64,000 nt of DNA, taken from contig NC_085132.1 in the NCBI RefSeq assembly GCF_030269925.1, positions 4,424,501-4,488,500 on the forward strand, given 5' to 3'. Positions 34,201-37,348 of this stretch are shown piece by piece. The stretch is from Bombyx mori. Lineage: Eukaryota > Arthropoda > Insecta > Lepidoptera > Bombycidae. The notes under the pieces are model-generated. The model worked only from the letters and a program-made list of their open reading frames with translations. It ran no database searches and was not told the origin of the DNA. Both the position numbers and the translations under genes were made by a program. How positions within the stretch are numbered: the stretch's first letter is position 1; every line of letters begins with the position of its first letter.

Positions 34201-36625
34201 TAGCCCTAGTAAGAGCAGTGCTTCGCAGAATCTACTACCGGATCTGAAACGCGACTCACTGAAAAGATCCGGCGAGAAACTCAGTGGACTGTGTCTGTGG
34301 GTTAATCAAACATCGATTCTCCCTCTAGGCTGAGAGGCCTCGAGGCCACCAGTATACGTCATTCATAACGAAAGAAACATCAATTCATTCTATTAATGAA
34401 AGCCAGCGAAGATTGAGTTTCACTAATATATGTATGACTATAAATATCTACTTTTATTTTGCGTGTGTCTTTGTCACTTATTCGGCATGTCTGAGTGGGT
34501 GCCTGAGTTTATGTTGAAACTTGGATACGGTGAAATCGGATTCTAGGTTTTTTGCCCAATATAACTATTTTCCAAGATATGGATGACCTAAGATAAGACC
34601 TAAACTATTTATCAAAAGTCTATTTAGTCAATCAAGATTTTAGGAAATTTAAAAAACCAGACACGGGACTATGGCAATCTGCTATTATATATTTGCAAAA
34701 AGTAAAGGAAGTTATTCAGTAATCATCTCCTTTCTCTTTTTCTAAGGAATGCTGTATTGATTGAAACAATTCGAATTTCGATTTGAAAATTTCATAGAAT
34801 GTTTATAACGTCCTATACTATGTAAATACTATGTTTTTAATATGTACAGGTAGGCAGCGGCTTGGTTTCGGTAGGCAGCGGCTTGGCTCTACCCCTGGCA
34901 TTGCTGAAGTCCATGGGCGACGGTAACCACTCACCATCAGGTGGGCCGTATTCCCGTCTGCCTACAAAGGCAATAAAAAAAATGTACTATCCGATAAAGC
35001 AAATACGGTTTTAAATTTCGCTTTGTGATGATTCCATAATTATACTGAATTACGTCACCATTTGATAGTGAAATTTCGTCTCCGAGCTAATCTCACGTTA
35101 TTGATCAAAGTATCCTATTTATAAAGTTTAGCGGAATACAAAATGTATATTTGCTATATCGGAACGTTTGCCAGATGATTTATTGACGTTCACTGCATAT
35201 TTCATTTTAAAATAAATCTGGAGGGAGTAGGATTTTAAAAATTTAATTGTTTTCATTTTTATGGCGAATTCACTGTGTTACTAGTGTTGCTACAAATAAA
35301 TGCTCAATGAAAACAATCGAATATAATATATATATATATAAAAATGATATTGATTTGTTTTGTTTTAAATACCGTCGAAGTCGAAGTTAGACGAGCATGT
35401 GGCAAATGCGTAATAATTTTTCAGGAAAGTAAATCTACTATTTAGGTCTCTCCCCACAGCTTATTTGAACGAAAATTAATTTCAGAGCTGAATGGATAAG
35501 GAACATCTCTGGTATTAATCCGTATTGATTCCAAGGATTAAGCCGTGCTCAGGTGGCTGGTGGAGCAAAAGTAAAAGGGGACAAATGAATACTTCACAAT
35601 ACCCCCTCAAACCGACACAAGACGCACAGTATTATATACTTATATATAATATATCATTAATTCCCCATATCCTCCGTAGACCTTCCGGTGAGATAAGGAA
35701 TTTGACTGCACCCATCTTCTATACTAATATGATGTTTACGTCAATGCTGTTGCGTTGTGTCAAACCAATTGCGTTGAAACTTTGTACAGCTTTTAGCACT
35801 TGCCTATTACTATGGGTTATGAATCTGGTTTCAATGGGGATATGTCATATCACTCAGAAAATACTGCAAAGGGAAATGCATTCCACAGCCGGATAATAAA
35901 AGCATTGTTACGGCGGTAAGAGTAACGTCATCTATCGCGGAATAGTCGAACGAATACCGAAGGATCTAGTAGTATCTAGAACGCTCGAGAAGTACATCGC
36001 CATCTATTGTCAGATAGCGGAAACACAGTACTCTGCTTTTGTGAAATATTCTCGACGACTCTAGGGCTTTTGTCTCGACTATAAAAGCGTTGCAGAGATG
36101 GAGACGCAGTCAGTTAGTAATCGGAACTACTCAAAGCGAAACAGTGAACGCATCACCTGAGGCGAAGCGGAAGAATCGAGAGTTTTAAAGTGTTTGTGAA
36201 ATGCTTAAAATGTTGAATACAGTGTTAACTTGTAATTCGGTAGAATTTTATTTTTCCCGAACGCTAGCGCATAACAGTATGCTACATGCATTGTACAGAA
36301 TTCTCTTAACGTGTTTTTTTGCGTCACCATATCTGAAAAACATCGCTGTTAGGGATGAAGCCTCCAATTGTACTTATCTCATCTTGCGAACGAACTGAAT
36401 TAATTGCGAATAAATAAATAGTAAATACATAGTAACATAATAATAACATTTCGTTACCTCTTGCGCTTTTTTGGCGAGTCTAGTGATCATGTTCTCCGGG
36501 TACACCTGGTGAACGGAGAATGAAGGCTGTTCAACTCCAGCCTGCCTCCGGATATCCTCCCAGCGTTCCTCGCCGTAAGTCTGTCGGATGTACTCCGCCA
36601 TGTTCTCGAGTAGAAGCCCGTACAT
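992..36625 (-). CDS. Gyc88E: Atypical soluble guanylyl cyclase, Gyc88E / beta-3 type (whole gene, 15 coding exons)
   Basis: This gene converts GTP to cGMP in the cytosol. Relatives in flies and moths (Gyc88E, Manduca beta-3) sense O2 or NO through heme. Joining 15 exons gives a predicted 918-residue protein. The H-NOX domain is about residues 1-180, with proximal heme ligand H104 and the heme-propionate motif Y133-x-S135-x-R137. A PAS-like H-NOX-associated region (about 215-345) and a charged coiled coil (about 355-410) follow. The class III cyclase domain is 419-597. It has metal aspartates D429 and D473, guanine-recognition residues E469 and C539, and catalytic N546 and R550. One chain therefore carries all catalytic and purine-binding residues, as in homodimer-competent members. 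A tail of about 320 residues, rich in Ser, His and Asn, ends in CHLI. Every junction is GT-AG and phase-consistent. Introns range from about 0.6 to 9.4 kb and are full of transposons. The start is the first Met of the H-NOX domain. A splice acceptor just upstream implies a non-coding 5' exon not found here. The subfamily call rests on remembered family features. Confidence 0.93.
1905..2028 (-). CDS. Gyc88E: Cyclase coding exon 14 (tail)
   Basis: This exon encodes 41 residues of Ser/Pro/Thr-rich tail (starts [16 protein letters not shown]). The acceptor is ATTAAG and the donor G|GTAGGT. It enters in phase 0 from exon 13 and leaves in phase 1, which fits exon 15. Confidence 0.8.
2646..2849. mobile_element. 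hAT-like MITE with 8-bp target duplication
   Basis: The ends CAAGGGCGGATCCAG and CTGGATCCGCCGTTG are inverted copies with one mismatch. The flanks TTTACAAT (2638-2645) and TTTATAAT (2850-2857) form an 8-bp near-perfect duplication, as hAT elements make. The 204-bp interior has a G10 run and a short CATGACCCC palindrome and no coding capacity. It lies in cyclase intron 13. Confidence 0.85.
3082..3154 (-). CDS. Gyc88E: Cyclase coding exon 13 (tail)
   Basis: This is a 73-base micro-exon with acceptor TTACAG and donor ACG|GTAAGA. It completes a Cys codon from exon 12 and adds 24 residues ending NEDFSET. The alternative acceptor TTGCAG further in would create a stop, so this start is chosen. Phases fit both neighbours. 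Confidence 0.75.
3339..3492 (-). mobile_element. Helitron-type element, partial (same family as 51499-51748)
   Basis: The block from GGGAGTCTAACACTCATATA to ATATATTAGTACAGA closely matches the copy at 51.6 kb. Its 5' end (TC on the minus strand) is present. The 3' end with CTAG is missing, replaced at about 3339 by unrelated sequence. Confidence 0.75.
3658..3834 (+). pseudogene. RTE-like LINE, C-terminal reverse transcriptase remnant
   Basis: An open frame of 58 residues plus stop reads [17 protein letters not shown] and later [18 protein letters not shown], the typical C-terminus of RTE-like endonuclease/reverse transcriptase proteins. It is followed by an AAATAAATAAATAAAT tail. The copy is heavily 5'-truncated and lies antisense in cyclase intron 12. 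Confidence 0.7.
3937..4305 (-). mobile_element. Jockey-type LINE 3' end (BMC1/L1Bm-like)
   Basis: It matches the tail of the better copy at 41752-42585: poly-T, CTACCTAAGCTGATAGCC, the CACTGAGAAGATCCGGCGAG stem and the degenerate C-terminal codons around CGACGGGTACGCCC. It is 5'-truncated, with no intact reading frame. Confidence 0.8.
4458..4554 (-). CDS. Gyc88E: Cyclase coding exon 12 (tail)
   Basis: Acceptor TATTCACAG, donor TG|GTAAAT, 97 bases. Two leading bases complete a Glu codon from exon 11. It then encodes 31 residues rich in Ser, Gly and Asp ([20 protein letters not shown] is the start). The other two frames contain stops or do not fit the neighbouring phases. Confidence 0.75.
4722..4815 (-). 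mobile_element. CR1/Jockey-like LINE 3' tail fragment
   Basis: TTTTTTTTATTGCCCTTGTA, then a diverged GTCGACCTGATGGTGAGTAG and GTAGGGCCAGG, match the tail of the LINE seen with coding sequence at 23911-24262. Confidence 0.65.
5217..5249 (-). mobile_element. Bm1 SINE micro-fragment
   Basis: Poly-T, GTTATTGCTTAGACGGGTGA is the last 30 or so bases of Bm1. It overlaps the read-through end of exon 11, where it supplies an in-frame TAA (5229-5231). Confidence 0.6.
5285..5677 (-). CDS. Gyc88E: Cyclase coding exon 11 (end of cyclase domain, start of tail)
   Basis: It begins after CTTCTAG and completes a Gly codon. Residues AMKTYWLEG end the cyclase fold (the lid region common to nucleotidyl cyclases). 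About 120 tail residues rich in Ser, Gln and Asn follow, with a basic stretch ([16 protein letters not shown]) near the end. The preferred donor is AGAG|GTAAAA. If not spliced, the frame runs 18 codons further to a stop inside a SINE scrap. Confidence 0.92.
5923..6357 (+). mobile_element. Bm1 SINE, full length
   Basis: Complete copy: tRNA-like head with A-box region GGCCTAAAGGATAAGACG and B-box GGTGTTCGAATCCC, the unique body, and tail CTAAGCAATAAAAAAATA. It lies antisense in cyclase intron 10. The boxes are an internal pol III promoter by family knowledge. Confidence 0.95.
6424..6651 (-). CDS. Gyc88E: Cyclase coding exon 10 (catalytic core)
   Basis: It follows CTTTAAG and completes a Gly codon, then 75 residues. 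It contains [20 protein letters not shown] and [17 protein letters not shown], with guanine-recognition Cys539 and catalytic Asn546 and Arg550. The donor is G|GTATGA. This is the strongest family signature in the window. Confidence 0.97.
6860..6996 (+). mobile_element. Bm1 SINE, 5'-truncated
   Basis: Only the last 130 bases of Bm1 remain, from ACTATACTTGAGACCTTAGA to CTAAGCAATAAAAAAAAA. Confidence 0.9.
7045..7172 (-). mobile_element. Bm1 SINE, degenerate fragment
   Basis: TTTGCTTGGACGGGTGAGCG, GAAGCCCATAGACACTAAC and CACCTTGAGACATGAGTTCT are recognisable pieces of the Bm1 tail region on the minus strand, much diverged. Confidence 0.6.
7256..7510 (+). mobile_element. Bm1 SINE, 5'-truncated and diverged
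   Basis: It starts at ATTTACTGGCGGTAAGACAA and runs through GAAGCAGTAATGCGTTTCGG to CATCTAAACAATATATAAAT. The tRNA-like head is absent. Confidence 0.85.
7578..7710 (-). CDS. Gyc88E: Cyclase coding exon 9 (catalytic core)
   Basis: It follows TTGCAACAG in phase 0 and encodes 44 residues beginning [13 protein letters not shown]. This includes guanine-recognition Glu469 and metal-binding Asp473. Donor G|GTAAGA. It is too short to stand out as an open frame; the protein motif and splice sites identify it. Confidence 0.96.
7770..8029 (+). mobile_element. Bm1 SINE, old diverged copy
   Basis: GGCCTAAATGATAAGATCCC, GGTGCTCAAATACCGCAGGC and GAAGCAGTTAGCGTTTCGC follow the Bm1 order with many changes and deletions. 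Its tail is replaced at about 8030 by a LINE tail. Confidence 0.7.
8030..8150 (-). mobile_element. CR1/Jockey-like LINE 3' tail
   Basis: CTTGTAGGCAGACGAGCATA, GTGTGGTTACCGTCGCCCA and GCCGAGCCAAGCCGCTGGCT match the tail of the copy at 23911-24262. It sits between two Bm1 copies. Confidence 0.8.
8152..8578 (+). mobile_element. Bm1 SINE, full length
   Basis: Head GAAGTCGTCGTGGCCTAACG with B-box GGTGTTCGAATCTC, full body and tail CTAAGCAATAAAAAAAACA. A small deletion removes part of the ACTGGTGGTAGG segment. A further scrap of Bm1 tail (CCGTGAGCTCGTCCACCCAT) follows at about 8590-8617. Confidence 0.93.
8725..8871 (-). CDS. Gyc88E: Cyclase coding exon 8 (start of catalytic domain)
   Basis: It follows TTTGACAG and is in phase 0 at both ends, 49 residues. 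It starts [19 protein letters not shown], with metal-binding Asp429 in FSD, and ends RVYK before donor GTTAGT. Confidence 0.97.
8926..9085 (-). mobile_element. CR1/Jockey-like LINE 3' tail, degenerate
   Basis: CCTGATGGTGAGTGATTATC, GTCGCCCATGGACGCAAGCA and a diverged GCTGCCTGCGC follow the LINE tail order. Confidence 0.55.
9482..9686 (-). CDS. Gyc88E: Cyclase coding exon 7 (signalling coiled coil)
   Basis: It follows TATTCCAG and completes an Arg codon, then 68 residues. The [19 protein letters not shown] region and what follows is a charged coiled coil that joins sensor to cyclase and drives dimerisation in this family. It ends NPIDTCE before donor GTTCGT, so that TCE joins MFDS of exon 8. 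Confidence 0.95.
10310..10436 (-). CDS. Gyc88E: Cyclase coding exon 6 (H-NOX-associated region)
   Basis: Acceptor TATAG, donor CG|GTAAGT. It encodes [20 protein letters not shown] and then [20 protein letters not shown], the conserved strand-helix block before the coiled coil in soluble cyclases. Confidence 0.95.
11157..11184. promoter_or_regulatory. Three tandem CRE-like sites (TGACGTCA)
   Basis: Perfect TGACGTCA palindromes start at 11157, 11167 and 11177, exactly 10 bp apart. The consensus is the CREB/ATF site. They lie in the left arm of the outer transposon within cyclase intron 5. Regulatory use is inference; it may only be a short tandem repeat. Confidence 0.4.
11565..12579 (+). pseudogene. 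Decayed IS630/Tc1-mariner-type transposase
   Basis: The frame starts [15 protein letters not shown]. It is cut by a Bm1 at 11679 and resumes in the same frame after it ([20 protein letters not shown]). Frameshifts and stops follow. Later pieces read [13 protein letters not shown] and a [15 protein letters not shown] stretch around the first catalytic Asp. The rest of the DDE core appears deleted, because the text jumps to an acidic Asp/Ser-rich C-terminus ([15 protein letters not shown]). It cannot be active. Confidence 0.7.
11679..11953 (+). mobile_element. Bm1 SINE, 5'-truncated, in a transposase
   Basis: AGACT stands on both sides (11674-11678 and 11954-11958), a clean 5-bp duplication. 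The copy starts at GGTTTTACTGG, lacks the tRNA-like head and ends in a pure A tract of more than 20 bases, so it is a recent insertion. Confidence 0.93.
13239..13539. mobile_element. Lepidopteran MITE, TIR ACCGACTTCAAA
   Basis: It runs from AACCGACTTCAAAAAAGGAG to TTTGAAGTCGGTT, with TTA on both sides. The body GGTTCTCAATTCGACTGTAT and TCTGATAATGGTATCCATGA is shared with the copy at 27791-28104. No coding capacity. Confidence 0.85.
13950..14252 (-). mobile_element. Bm1 SINE, missing head
   Basis: It reads from a diverged CTTTGCTTAGTTTGTTGGAC through CTACCACCAGTAATTACGC to GGAAGTCAATCGTGAACAT, that is, the tail and body but not the tRNA-like head. Confidence 0.9.
14558..14902 (+). pseudogene. 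RTE-like LINE, C-terminal reverse transcriptase remnant with one stop
   Basis: One frame reads [39 protein letters not shown], an in-frame TAG at 14756, then [20 protein letters not shown] and a final stop at 14900. This is the C-terminus of a LINE endonuclease/reverse transcriptase. An (AAG)n run follows. It is antisense in cyclase intron 5. Confidence 0.75.
14935..16090. other. Intron 5 segment with no recognised feature
   Basis: AT-rich sequence without a convincing reading frame, terminal repeat or family match that I can see. Confidence 0.5.
16098..16345 (-). mobile_element. Bm1 SINE, 5'-truncated
   Basis: Poly-T, ATTGCTTAGATAGGTGGACG, through GGCAGAAATAGGCAGGGCGG to CTTACCACCAGT. The head is absent. 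Confidence 0.93.
16563..16828. mobile_element. MITE with about 40-bp terminal inverted repeats
   Basis: ATATCAACGCTTGCAAGGCA..CTAAGCGACAAT at 16563-16602 is mirrored by ATTGTCGCTTAGTCATGTTT..CAAGCGTCGATAT at 16789-16828, with four or five mismatches. The interior is AT-rich and non-coding. A tRNA-like segment follows immediately. Confidence 0.65.
16855..16950 (-). repeat. tRNA-like SINE head (not Bm1)
   Basis: On the minus strand GGCGCAGTAGTTAGCGCTCC resembles an A box and GGCTCGATTCCC a B box, about 35 bases apart. No clover-leaf can be closed at the ends, so it is a SINE head or tRNA relic rather than a gene. Confidence 0.5.
17353..17622 (-). mobile_element. Jockey-type LINE 3' end (BMC1/L1Bm-like)
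   Basis: CCTACCTATTCTAGTAGCC, CACTGAGAAGATCCGGCGAG and GTCGCTAGCGACGG place it in the same family as 41752-42585. It is 5'-truncated. Confidence 0.8.
17938..18186 (+). mobile_element. Jockey-type LINE 3' end (BMC1/L1Bm-like)
   Basis: CGTCGAACTTGTCGCTTGCG, CCCACTGAGTTTCTCGCCGG and the end GGTAGGTACGAAAAAAAAGG. It is in opposite orientation to the copy 320 bases upstream. Confidence 0.85.
18619..18876. mobile_element. MITE with 32-bp terminal inverted repeats
   Basis: TCGATGCCTCCAATGAACAC..ACTCC at 18619-18650 and GAGTTAGAGTAGTGATCATT..GGCATCGA at 18846-18876 are inverted copies with few mismatches. The interior is non-coding and no family is recognised. Confidence 0.65.
19333..19480 (-). mobile_element. 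Jockey-type LINE 3' tail, short
   Basis: CTACTAAGCTGATAGCATTT, GATCTCACGGGGCTCAAACC and AGCCGTGCTTCGCAAAATCC match the LINE tail, cut after the last of these. Confidence 0.7.
19830..19971 (-). CDS. Gyc88E: Cyclase coding exon 5 (H-NOX-associated region)
   Basis: It follows TTTACAG in phase 0. It encodes [20 protein letters not shown] and a charged stretch ending NLRLK, before donor G|GTAAAA. It joins exon 4 (KFQT|ILNR) and exon 6 (LK-G-QMIY). Confidence 0.95.
20343..20475 (+). mobile_element. Lepidopteran MITE (ACCGACTTCAAA family), partial
   Basis: ACTTCAAAGAAGGATGAGGT, TCTCAATTCGGCTGCATTG and ATCAAGATCCAAATGGTA follow the family seen at 13239-13539, with the 3' end missing. An AT-rich tract without features follows to about 20700. 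Confidence 0.6.
20882..21005 (-). CDS. Gyc88E: Cyclase coding exon 4 (H-NOX-associated region)
   Basis: It follows TTTCACAG and completes a Gly codon. It encodes [20 protein letters not shown] and [20 protein letters not shown], the FDLVRP motif of soluble cyclase PAS-like domains. Donor ACG|GTAATT. Confidence 0.97.
21135..21978 (+). mobile_element. Helitron, Lep1-like, with nested Bm1
   Basis: The 5' end TCTATACTAATATTATAAAG and 3' end GCGGGCAAAAGCTAG, inserted between A and T, have the Helitron hallmarks. The core is about 0.4 kb plus one Bm1 (21266-21706). It is non-autonomous. A second copy starts at 50630. Confidence 0.88.
21266..21706 (-). mobile_element. Bm1 SINE, full length, nested in a Helitron
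   Basis: CTATATT is duplicated at 21259-21265 and 21707-21713. The copy runs from the poly-A tail to the complete tRNA-like head (B-box region GGATTCGAACACC on this strand). Confidence 0.95.
22005..22885 (+). mobile_element. Bm1 SINE, diverged, split by an insertion
   Basis: The head (GGCCTAAAAGATAAGACGCC, GCGTTCGAATCCCGCAGACG) and early body stop at CATCGTGTAATA near 22150. The rest resumes near 22658 with AAAATCAAATACTTG. The tail end is diverged and includes a short inverted repeat (CCTTGAGACATGAG). Confidence 0.8.
22151..22657. repeat. Insertion of unknown type inside Bm1
   Basis: About 505 bases interrupt the SINE, with possible TAATA/TAATG flanks. No clear terminal inverted repeats. 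A plus-strand frame (22319-22519) contains [20 protein letters not shown], weakly like a MADF domain, so it could be a scrap of a transposon gene. A GC-rich GGCCGGCATGGCCGGC palindrome lies at its right end. Confidence 0.4.
23131..23521 (+). mobile_element. Helitron-type element
   Basis: The 5' end is TCTTATATCTTTAAACGAGC and the 3' end GGTCATTATCTAG, between A and T. The body AAATCTCGAAAACGGCTCCT is shared with the interrupted copy at 47776-49919. Non-coding. Confidence 0.75.
23911..24262 (-). mobile_element. CR1/Jockey-like LINE, 3' end with C-terminal coding part
   Basis: The minus-strand frame (23968-24262) reads [36 protein letters not shown] and [20 protein letters not shown], the C-terminus of a non-LTR reverse transcriptase. 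The 3' UTR ends at poly-A (plus-strand TTTTTTTTATTGTCCTTGTA). It is 5'-truncated and non-functional. Its tail identifies the many short copies elsewhere. Confidence 0.85.
24496..24708 (+). mobile_element. Helitron-type element, 213 bp
   Basis: It starts TCACTACATAGTATAAAACA and ends GGGGGCGGGTCGCTAG. The interior ACTACGCAACGGATTTTGAT is common in lepidopteran Helitrons. Non-coding. Confidence 0.75.
24995..25232 (+). mobile_element. Bm1 SINE, 5'-truncated
   Basis: From ACTGGTGGTAGAATCTCTTG to CTAAGCAATTAAAAATAT. The tRNA-like head is absent. It is antisense in intron 3, just downstream of exon 3. Confidence 0.93.
25327..25532 (-). CDS. Gyc88E: Cyclase coding exon 3 (end of H-NOX, linker)
   Basis: It follows TTTTACAG in phase 0. 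It encodes [20 protein letters not shown] and ends [15 protein letters not shown] before GG|GTGAGT. FPF is the start of the associated domain in soluble cyclases. Upstream in-frame codons are intronic. Confidence 0.96.
26166..26562 (+). mobile_element. Jockey-type LINE 3' end with C-terminal coding remnant
   Basis: The frame [40 protein letters not shown] ends RRARRAN and stop, almost the same as the copy at 41752-42585. The 3' UTR ends GGTAGGAAAAGAAAAAAAA. Confidence 0.88.
26826..26900. repeat. Short inverted repeat
   Basis: AGCGACATCTATTGGT and CTAATAGATGTCGCTAT face each other about 40 bases apart, as in a very short MITE. Confidence 0.4.
27218..27290 (+). tRNA. tRNA-Ala (AGC)
   Basis: A 73-base clover-leaf closes fully: acceptor GGGGGCG/CGCCTCC with discriminator A, D arm GCTC/GAGC, anticodon stem CTCGC/GCGAG with loop TTAGCAT (anticodon AGC), T arm CCGGG/CCCGG. 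Box A and box B (GGGATCGATACCC) fit. T6 just downstream (27293-27298) is a pol III terminator. It is antisense in cyclase intron 2. Confidence 0.97.
27293..27298 (+). terminator. Pol III terminator of tRNA-Ala(AGC)
   Basis: A run of six T three bases after the discriminator base. Confidence 0.8.
27481..27762 (-). CDS. Gyc88E: Cyclase coding exon 2 (heme pocket)
   Basis: It follows CTTGCAG in phase 0 and encodes 94 residues. [20 protein letters not shown] carries heme-ligand His104. [11 protein letters not shown] carries the Y-x-S-x-R heme-propionate motif (133, 135, 137). Donor GTGAGT. Position 78, a Cys in NO-sensitive beta-1 subunits by my recollection, is Ser here. Confidence 0.97.
27791..28104. 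mobile_element. Lepidopteran MITE, TIR ACCGACTTCAAA family
   Basis: From AGCCGACTTTAATAAAGGAG to TTTGAAGTCGGTTT, with the internal TCTGATAATGGTATCCATGA and TAAATTTGCATTAAGC shared with 13239-13539. It lies in intron 1 just upstream of exon 2. Confidence 0.85.
28330..28960. other. Intron 1 segment with no recognised feature
   Basis: AT-rich. I see no family match, tRNA or credible frame. Confidence 0.5.
28965..29152 (+). mobile_element. Jockey-type LINE 3' tail
   Basis: TCCACTGAATTTCTCGTCGG, GAAGCACTACTCTTGTTAGG and GGGAATAGGTAGGTAGAAAA match the family tail. Confidence 0.8.
29514..29585 (+). tRNA. tRNA-Ala (CGC), somewhat degenerate
   Basis: A 72-base clover-leaf: acceptor GGGGATG/CATCTCC, discriminator A, anticodon loop TTCGCAT (CGC), T arm CTGGG/CCCAG with GGGTTCAAATCCC. 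The D stem is ACTC/GAGT, so the usual G10-C25 pair is A10-T25, a paired change. The anticodon stem TCTGC/GCTGA has one T-T mismatch. A T-rich run follows. It could be a working gene or an early pseudogene. It is antisense in intron 1. Confidence 0.8.
29728..30134 (+). mobile_element. Short Helitron family A, copy 1
   Basis: 5' TCTATATATTAATACGTGAA, 3' TACTGCGGGACCTCTAG, inserted between A and T. 407 bp, non-coding, with CGGAGGAGTATGAAATTTTC near the 5' end. Copies of the same unit lie at 31620, 37840 and 45549. Confidence 0.85.
30190..30384 (-). mobile_element. Bm1 SINE, 5'-truncated with internal deletion
   Basis: Poly-T, ATTGCTTAGATGGGTGGACG. Then CATCTACAAC joins directly to AACGGCTGCCCC, missing about 60 bases. 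It ends CTACCACCAGTAA. Confidence 0.93.
30775..31160 (-). repeat. Dispersed repeat B, copy 1
   Basis: The block from GAAGCTATACTTCTTTAGGC to GTACACGCACCCTTTTT matches, in reverse, the copies at 59755-60127 and 52105-52888. Each end carries GAAGTTATACTT inverted relative to the other. Non-coding, probably a non-autonomous DNA element. Confidence 0.7.
31620..32064 (-). mobile_element. Short Helitron family A, copy 2
   Basis: CTAG at 31620-31623 and TC at 32064-32063 on the minus strand. The body is shared with 29728-30134 (CTCCTCCGTC, GCCAAGACTACACTTTA). Confidence 0.85.
32300..32550. repeat. GC-rich segment of unknown origin
   Basis: A GC-rich island (CACTGGGGATGGAGGGCGGG, CTCCCCCTCGGGACGCCGGA) in an AT-rich intron. 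It holds a plus-strand frame, but composition alone supports no protein. It may be a fragment of an R1-like LINE; I cannot confirm. Confidence 0.35.
32690..33040 (+). mobile_element. Jockey-type LINE tail split by Bm1
   Basis: CCCATAGAAACAGCCCACTG, TTTTCTCATCGGAG before the SINE and GCGATTCCGATCCGCTGATA after it are consecutive parts of the LINE tail, with a small loss. Confidence 0.65.
32717..32985 (-). mobile_element. Bm1 SINE, 5'-truncated
   Basis: TTTTTTTATTATTGCTTATA through GGCAGAAATAGGCTGGGTGG to CTTACCACCAGTGATTACGC. It is nested in a LINE tail. Confidence 0.93.
33255..33432 (-). pseudogene. RTE-like LINE, C-terminal remnant
   Basis: The minus strand reads [20 protein letters not shown], then [18 protein letters not shown] and a stop, a common C-terminus of LINE endonuclease/reverse transcriptase proteins. 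It is 5'-truncated. Confidence 0.7.
33468..33745 (-). mobile_element. Helitron-type element, family C, copy 1
   Basis: CTAG at its left end (ACTAGCTGACCCGGCAGACT) and TC on the minus strand at the right (TTATATATATATAGA). The body GTTCTCGAGCTTTGGCGAGA is shared with 55206-55496. Confidence 0.8.
34070..34318 (-). mobile_element. Jockey-type LINE 3' tail with a short tandem duplication
   Basis: TTTTTTTTACCTACCTATGC to CTCAGTGGACTGTGTCTGTG. GGCT(A/G)TTTCA(A/G)CTTCACCCTAACGTGTAGG is present twice in a row (about 34107-34162). Confidence 0.8.
34853..34983 (+). mobile_element. CR1/Jockey-like LINE 3' tail
   Basis: GGTAGGCAGCGGCTTGG is doubled, then CCCCTGGCATTGCTGAAGTC, CATCAGGTGGGCCGTATTCC and CTACAAAGGCAATAAAAAAA. 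Confidence 0.85.
35000..35900. other. Intron 1 segment with no recognised feature
   Basis: AT-rich, with an (AT)n tract near 35320 and a plus-strand frame at 35525-35896 that I cannot tie to any family. Confidence 0.5.
35906..36276 (+). mobile_element. Solo-LTR-like block with TATA box
   Basis: It begins TGTTACGGCGG and ends GCGCATAACA, a TGTTA/TAACA inverted terminus. GCAT (35902-35905) and GTAT (36277-36280) are a near-duplicate flank. CTATAAAAGCG near 36079 is a good TATA box, followed by a purine-rich stretch. No internal retroelement sequence adjoins it, so it would be a solo LTR. It lies about 180 bases downstream of cyclase exon 1, on the opposite strand. Confidence 0.55.
36458..36625 (-). 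CDS. Gyc88E: Cyclase coding exon 1 (start of H-NOX)
   Basis: It encodes 56 residues from the initiator Met: [20 protein letters not shown] and so on to AKKAQE, before donor GTAACG in phase 0. MYGL at the N-terminus is the standard start of soluble cyclase beta-type H-NOX domains. The acceptor GTTTCAG ends 7 bases upstream of the ATG, so the 5' leader is spliced. Confidence 0.96.
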
Positions 36626-36632
36626 TTTGGAA

Positions 36633-36640
36633 CTGAAACA
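36633..36640 (-). other. Splice acceptor of a 5'-UTR intron
   Basis: GTTTCAG on the minus strand stands just before TTCCAAAATG, the cyclase start. It implies a non-coding first exon further right, not identified. Confidence 0.6.
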
Positions 36641-36709
36641 AATGTACTATATTTATTGCAATTCAAAAGTCCAATAATTAAAAAACGTGTCCCGGTATGT
36701 TATAATATA

Positions 36710-37018
36710 TGTTGGAGACGGTCATTAGTTTGGTAGCTAAACGATGGCAGCACGTTTGCGGTATCGTCGGAACTCGGCTAACTTCGTGCTACGACAGAGC
36801 CTAGCCGATGGAGGCGCGTAGACGCCTTTACAAACTTACCAACCAGCCTTCTTGAAGAGCGGTGCCTCCGTCCTAAGAGCTGTCATTCGTTTTCGTTTGC
36901 TAATGTCAAAAGAAGAATTCTAAATTGTTTGGTGTACTCAATATTTCTCTTAGCTCGATCATCCTATTCGCCCCTACGATGTCTGACGATGGTGTTAATA
37001 AATGTGGCTCCTCCGACA
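36710..37018 (+). mobile_element. Solo-LTR-like block
   Basis: Ends TGTTGGAG and CTCCGACA are inverted with one mismatch. AATAAA (36997-37002) sits 16 bases before the right end, as in an LTR. The flanks TATA/TAGA match imperfectly. It starts about 78 bases upstream of cyclase exon 1, within the presumed 5'-UTR intron. Confidence 0.5.
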
Positions 37019-37023
37019 TAGAG

Positions 37024-37348
37024 TATTATTGCTTAAAGAGGTGAACGAACTCTCCATATGTCTCCCTTGTGTTAAGTGGTTATAGGAAAACGTAGATGAA
37101 TACATGAACGCCCTAACTCATCGTGAGACCTTAGGTCAAAAAAAAAAGACGAAAATTATTATTGTATAAAAATTTGCGCGGGTTTGATTTTTATTACACA
37201 ATATTATTCCTTCATCGTTGAAATCATCCGTAAACACATGTCAAGTACGTATTCCATTAGATAGATTGGCACTTGCCTGCGGGATTAGGATACCGCCATA
37301 ATCGGATCGCTTCATACAAGTACACCGGGCGTCTTGTGTTATCACATC
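37024..37348 (-). mobile_element. Bm1 SINE, old diverged copy
   Basis: TATTATTGCTTAAAGAGGTG, then GCGGGTTTGATTTTTATTAC, AAGTACGTATTCCATTAGAT and ACCGGGCGTCTTGTGTTATC follow the Bm1 order. The central body is deleted. Confidence 0.8.

Noticed and set aside
35525..35896. 123-residue plus-strand frame
   Set aside because: No domain or splice support. It ends beside a solo-LTR-like block.
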